Of a stretch of DNA of 8,823 nucleotides, positions 6,014 to 8,823 are shown one piece after another. How positions within the stretch are numbered: position 1 is the first letter of the stretch; each line of letters opens with the position of its first letter. The position numbers and the translations under genes were made by a program. Below the pieces are notes generated by a model. The model was not told where the DNA came from, did no database searches, and was given only the letters and a program-made list of their open reading frames with translations. The stretch spans positions 1 through 8,823 of the forward strand of contig JAJTBL010000057.1 in NCBI GenBank assembly GCA_021286925.1. Direction: 5' to 3'. This stretch comes from Spirochaetia bacterium (GTDB taxonomy: Bacteria; Spirochaetota; Spirochaetia; Treponematales; Rectinemataceae).

Positions 6014-7120
6014 TCACTCTTCAATTATCTTCCAGCGGCCTTCGCTGTAGCGGAAGCGCTCGGCTTTCATGTCCAGCACGCGGCCATCTTCGCCAGCCAT
6101 CCGGACTGTGCTGGTCAGTGCATTGACTTCCACAACCCGGAACTGCGTGTCTTCAAAAATAAATTTGATGCCTTCCTGGGGGAGTTCCCGGCGCGCATCC
6201 TTGTAAAACTGGTATTCATAGCTGAGACAGCAGAGGAGACGGCCGCAGGGACCTGAAATTTTCAGCGAATTGAGCGAAAGGTTCTGATCCTTCGCCATTT
6301 TTATAGAAACCGGGTTGAGTTTGTCGGAAATGCCGTTACAGCAGAGGACTCTGCCGCAAACACCGCAGCCGCCGCAAACCCGGGCCTCATCCCGGACGCC
6401 GATCTGCCGCAATTCGATCCGAATCTTGAAGAGCGAAACCAGATCTTTGACCAGTTCGCGGAAATCGACGCGCGTTTCAGCAGTAAAATAGAAAAGAATT
6501 TTAGGCTCTTCAAGCAGGTAATGGGCCGAAACCAGCTTCATGGGAAGATTGCGCGCCCAGATTCTGTCGCGGCACTGTTCATAGGCATAGGTTTCTTTTG
6601 TCAGGTTATCACGCAGTTTTCTGATGTCATCCAGGCTGGCAGGACGTTCAATCATCACAAGATCATCGGGATTGACGAGCGATGTATCTTTGATTCTGCC
6701 CTGCACTTCAACAAGATCCTTGCCGTATTTCGTGGGGGCGACTGCCAGCGATTTGTCGGGGATCAACATCTCACCGGGACGCGCGCTTTCTTCCTTCTCT
6801 GCTGACGAAACCGACTCCTCTCCGTCTTCAGACTCGCTGTTCCGCACGGCGTCCTGCTTGTTGGCTGTGGGGTCGTCCATCAGGCGTTCCAGCGCCTCCA
6901 GGCTGTGGAAATGCGGAAATCCCGTTCCTGTCGGCACAAAATAGGCGAAAAAAGTCTCATTTGAATGAAGCAGTTTGATTCGATAGAGCGGCTCGGGCAG
7001 ATCCTCCGCCATTGGCTTGCCCCCTCCGCCCGTTCGGGAGGTAAAGGCTTCCGGCTCAATCAATTCGATTGCGTCAATCTCATCTTCCTGTATAGGCACG
7101 CCATCAAGGCTGTCGGTCAT
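6014..7120 (-). CDS. ricT: PSP1-domain protein RicT (YaaT) with extended acidic N-terminal region
   Basis: This is a RicT/YaaT family protein. In Bacillus subtilis RicT joins RicA and RicF in an Fe-S-containing complex that steers RNase Y; no ricA or ricF is seen here. The diagnostic C-terminal half contains RIELRQIGVRDEAR (234-247), the cysteine cluster CGGCGVCGRVLCC (249-261: Cys249, 252, 255, 260, 261) and CGRLLCCLSYE (292-302: Cys292, 297, 298), suited to cluster binding. The protein has 368 residues, about 90 more than the Bacillus protein as I recall it. The surplus is an acidic leader (1-44) and a low-complexity insert (about 65-122) rich in Glu, Ser and Asp that splits the start of the PSP1 fold (YRIKLLHSNETFFAYF) from KYGKDLVEVQG. 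AAGGAG lies 6 bases before the ATG. It follows bactofilin by 52 bases and converges on resC. Confidence 0.92.
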   Translation of the reverse strand: MTDSLDGVPIQEDEIDAIELIEPEAFTSRTGGGGKPMAEDLPEPLYRIKLLHSNETFFAYFVPTGTGFPHFHSLEALERLMDDPTANKQDAVRNSESEDGEESVSSAEKEESARPGEMLIPDKSLAVAPTKYGKDLVEVQGRIKDTSLVNPDDLVMIERPASLDDIRKLRDNLTKETYAYEQCRDRIWARNLPMKLVSAHYLLEEPKILFYFTAETRVDFRELVKDLVSLFKIRIELRQIGVRDEARVCGGCGVCGRVLCCNGISDKLNPVSIKMAKDQNLSLNSLKISGPCGRLLCCLSYEYQFYKDARRELPQEGIKFIFEDTQFRVVEVNALTSTVRMAGEDGRVLDMKAERFRYSEGRWKIIEE

Positions 7121-7143
7121 CCAAAACTCCTTATGAAAGTAAT

Positions 7144-7171
7144 ATCATACCACAGCGAAACAGAAAATTGA
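7144..7171 (-). promoter_or_regulatory. Candidate promoter for ricT
   Basis: The minus strand carries TATGAT (7144-7149) preceded by GTGG, resembling the GTGGTATGCT element of the lipoprotein gene. A weak -35, TTCAAT (7166-7171), is 16 bases away. Transcription would start near 7137 with a short leader containing AAGGAG. ricT may also be read from the upstream bactofilin transcript, since no terminator lies between them. Confidence 0.4.
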
Positions 7172-7172
7172 A

Positions 7173-7514
7173 TCATGCCGCCGTGCGCCTGAAATGCCCG
7201 TCAAAGGAGGCTCCCGCCGCAAGATCCAACGCTTTCGCCTGGATTTCTGCCGCGACAACCGCCCCGCCCGCGATGCGCACAGTGCCAGCCGCTTCGATGA
7301 TTCCCGAAAATTCACCCGCTATGAAAACATCCTTCGCTGAAATTTCTGCTTTGACCTTGGCGCTTTTGGCCAGAATCACAGCATCGCGGGCCTGTACGGA
7401 GCCTTCAAATTCGCCCTCGATTCTGACCACTCCCTGGCCGCGCACCGTTCCAGTGACCGAAGAGCCCGCGCCCAGCAGGCATTCTGTGAGATTTGGCGTG
7501 CTGTCTCGTGCCAT
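7173..7514 (-). CDS. Bactofilin (polymer-forming cytoskeletal protein)
   Basis: Bactofilins assemble without nucleotides into filaments at the inner face of the membrane and act as scaffolds for cell-wall enzymes. The 113 residues fit the family: a short N-terminal tail (MARDSTPNLTEC), then a repetitive beta-helical core with regularly spaced Gly, Val, Ile and Ala (VRGQGVVRIEGEFEGSV, then AGTVRIAGGAVVAAEI), and a short C-terminal tail. The ATG at 7512-7514 is chosen because AGGAGG lies 6 bases upstream; extending to 7619 would run through the peptidase 3' end and yield non-family sequence. The gene starts 19 bases after the M23 peptidase stop, so they very likely share an mRNA. This pairing recurs in several phyla and is tied to cell curvature or shape, with the bactofilin localising the hydrolase. 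Confidence 0.92.
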   Translation of the reverse strand: MARDSTPNLTECLLGAGSSVTGTVRGQGVVRIEGEFEGSVQARDAVILAKSAKVKAEISAKDVFIAGEFSGIIEAAGTVRIAGGAVVAAEIQAKALDLAAGASFDGHFRRTAA

Positions 7515-7533
7515 ACCGCTCCTCCTGTGCCCC

Positions 7534-8679
7534 CTAGGGGCTGAGCCGGACTGCCTGCGCCTTTCTGATATTGAGAAAGCGCAGCGGGTCGATGACGCTT
7601 GTCCCCAAATGCACCTCATAGTGCAAATGCGGACCTGTGGTTATGCCAGTATTGCCCAGGGTCCCTATCGCCTGCCCCTGGCTCACAATCTGTCCCTTTT
7701 TGACCTTGATGCTCTTCAGATGGCCATATCGAGTCAAGAATCCGTGGCTGTGCTGAATAGTTACGCTGTTGCCGAGACTCGGATCATAGCTTGCGTCGAT
7801 AACCTTGCCGTCCGCGGCCGCGAGAATCACATCACCGGTTCTGAAAGTTGAAATGTCGATTCCGTTATGCAGATACCAGACACCAGCGGAAAAGGGATTC
7901 TCGTTCTGCCCGAAATACATCGAAATATGGCCAATGCCGCCCTGAACCGGCCAGATGTTCGGAATCTCCGTCAGAATATCCTGCTGGCCCGCAAGCAGAA
8001 CCGAAATTCGTTCCACATCGGGGACGGAAGCATCCAAAAAAGAGGAAATTTTCTCGAGCTGGGCAAGTTCTCGCCCTGCCAGCCCCGGGTTGTCGGGGAT
8101 CGAAAGAAGCCCGGAAAGACCGGCTGTCCGCAGGGCTTCGGACTGGCTTGAGGCCGCCGCACCTGCAGTTTGGCTCCCGGTTCCAGGGTTGTTGGTTTTG
8201 GAGATATCCTGCAGGGTCGTCATTTCGCGCTCAAATTTCAGCGCTGATGAGGCAAGCGTCTGAACGCCTTCGCGCAGGCGGTCAACGGTGTCGCGCAAAG
8301 CATCGCGCTCCCGGGTAACTGCGGCGAGCTGAGCGGCTGTCAGCGCGTATCGCCCTGCCGAGGCAACCGAAAAAACCAGAACGACACCCGCGAGCAGAAG
8401 CAGGAGCACCAAGGCAAACCGCGAGAGTCTGACGCTTCTGGCCGGCTTTTCGGAATGCGGAATGACAGCGAGGCTCAGCTGCTGCCTGCCTTTCGAATAC
8501 AAAGAGACAAAAAACCCCGCCGTTTTCCCCCACAGGGCTTTCAGCGCGGCGATAAACCGGAGGTAAAAGAGTTTTTCCTGTTTCTTGTATTCCCGTAAAC
8601 CTTCAGGCACAATCCTCTCCAGTTTTCTACTGTACCACCCCGAACCGAAAAATGTCAAACCGCGTCCAGGCGCCTTCAT
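7534..8679 (-). CDS. Membrane-anchored M23 family peptidoglycan endopeptidase
   Basis: A zinc metallopeptidase of the LytM/lysostaphin type, expected to cut peptide crosslinks in peptidoglycan outside the membrane. It has 381 residues. A basic cytoplasmic N-terminal region (1-86, including IPHSEKPA) precedes one transmembrane helix (about 87-107), then a coiled-coil-like stretch (about 115-160), a Ser/Ala/Gly linker (about 162-190), and the M23 domain (about 243-370). The active-site set is complete: HNGID (His271, Asp275), YGHL (His320) and HLHYE (His351, His353). It is therefore probably active, not a regulatory LytM protein. The long cytoplasmic part could contact the bactofilin encoded next. 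The start is uncertain: the ATG at 8679 has only a weak upstream GAAG, while an in-frame GTG at 8610 (Val24) has GGAGAGG 3 bases before it and would give 358 residues. The overall layout resembles spirochaetal M23 proteins paired with bactofilins. Confidence 0.9.
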   Translation of the reverse strand: MKAPGRGLTFFGSGWYSRKLERIVPEGLREYKKQEKLFYLRFIAALKALWGKTAGFFVSLYSKGRQQLSLAVIPHSEKPARSVRLSRFALVLLLLLAGVVLVFSVASAGRYALTAAQLAAVTRERDALRDTVDRLREGVQTLASSALKFEREMTTLQDISKTNNPGTGSQTAGAAASSQSEALRTAGLSGLLSIPDNPGLAGRELAQLEKISSFLDASVPDVERISVLLAGQQDILTEIPNIWPVQGGIGHISMYFGQNENPFSAGVWYLHNGIDISTFRTGDVILAAADGKVIDASYDPSLGNSVTIQHSHGFLTRYGHLKSIKVKKGQIVSQGQAIGTLGNTGITTGPHLHYEVHLGTSVIDPLRFLNIRKAQAVRLSP

Positions 8680-8703
8680 TCTTCGTGAAAAATTCAGTAT
8701 ATT
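8675..8703 (+). promoter_or_regulatory. Candidate promoter of htpG
   Basis: TTCATT (8675-8680) and TATATT (8698-8703) are 17 bases apart on the plus strand, giving a start near 8710. The -35 is weak. It overlaps the opposing peptidase promoter. No CIRCE operator for HrcA was found. Confidence 0.3.
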
Positions 8704-8725
8704 CTAGTGCACACTTTTCATTCAA
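8696..8725 (-). promoter_or_regulatory. Candidate promoter of the M23-bactofilin(-ricT) cluster
   Basis: The minus strand reads TTGAAT (8720-8725), 18 bases, then TATACT (8696-8701). Initiation near 8689 would leave about 10 bases before the ATG at 8679 or about 79 before the GTG at 8610. Confidence 0.45.
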
Positions 8726-8745
8726 ACTAACTCAAAGGGGTTTTT

Positions 8746-8823
8746 ATGTCGAACTATGCGTTCAAGACCGAGGTCTCGCAACTCTTGAGCCTCATCACCC
8801 ACTCCCTGTACTCGCACAAGGAA
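8746..8823 (+). CDS. htpG: Hsp90 chaperone HtpG, first 26 codons (cut by window edge)
   Basis: The 26 residues from the ATG contain FKTEVSQLLSLITHSLYSHK, the highly conserved opening of bacterial HtpG, just before the ATP-binding Asn region that would lie outside the window. HtpG is a cytoplasmic ATP-driven homodimeric chaperone. AAAGGGG lies 5 bases before the start. The gene is divergent from the M23 peptidase, with 66 bases between start codons. Identification rests on a short but very distinctive segment. Confidence 0.93.
   Translation, partial: MSNYAFKTEVSQLLSLITHSLYSHKE

Noticed and set aside
7531..7540. CCCCTAGGGG palindrome at the peptidase stop codon
   Set aside because: It is only 10 bases with no loop, overlaps the stop by chance-compatible composition, and has no T run. 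It is neither a terminator nor a convincing operator.
7515..7619. N-terminal extension of bactofilin into the peptidase gene
   Set aside because: It overlaps the M23 C-terminus and bypasses the AGGAGG at its proper distance from the ATG at 7512-7514.
7168..7851. 227-codon open frame on the plus strand over bactofilin and the M23 domain
   Set aside because: It is opposite two well-recognised genes and its composition is that of an antisense shadow.
8680..8745. CIRCE heat-shock operator before htpG
   Set aside because: No TTAGCACTC-type inverted repeat is present in the intergenic region.

Overview
The window (8,823 bases, both ends cut inside genes) looks like chromosomal DNA of a diderm, probably anaerobic bacterium of moderate GC content with AT-rich intergenic regions. 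The M23 peptidase/bactofilin pair, the lipoprotein, the Tat-exported cytochrome and the long RicT would all fit a spirochaete, possibly Treponema-like. That is an impression from protein style and gene content, not a placement. No mobile element, CRISPR array, tRNA or rRNA was seen.

Layout, left to right. (1) The N-terminal half of an unknown lipoprotein (minus strand, runs off the left edge). (2) bcp, a thiol peroxidase (minus). (3) aspS, aspartyl-tRNA synthetase (plus), divergent from bcp and apparently leaderless. aspS is broken near its 3' end: roughly 58 bases carrying class II motif 3 are missing, the frame shifts, and the true C-terminus continues in another frame. (4) A 3' UTR hairpin and terminator, then an AT-rich palindrome-laden control region. 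(5) A cytochrome module (plus): a Tat-signal dihaem split-Soret-like cytochrome, an internal terminator, then resB and resC/ccsA overlapping by ATGA, closed by a bidirectional terminator. (6) A minus-strand cluster read from the right: M23 peptidase, bactofilin, then ricT converging on the same terminator. (7) The first 26 codons of htpG (plus), divergent from the peptidase.

How they work together. ResB and ResC form the System II machine that delivers haem and attaches it to CXXCH motifs outside the cytoplasmic membrane. The cytochrome just upstream, with two CXXCH motifs, is its obvious client. The terminator between cytochrome and machine would allow much cytochrome and little enzyme. The peptidase and bactofilin are a recurrent pair in which a cytoskeletal polymer localises a peptidoglycan hydrolase to shape the cell. 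RicT is an Fe-S protein affecting RNA processing in Bacillus, and its link to the shape genes may be only positional.

The points most worth checking are the motif 3 deletion in aspS (real pseudogene versus assembly error), the leaderless aspS promoter, the combination of a Tat signal with c-type haem motifs, and the palindromic cytochrome control region.
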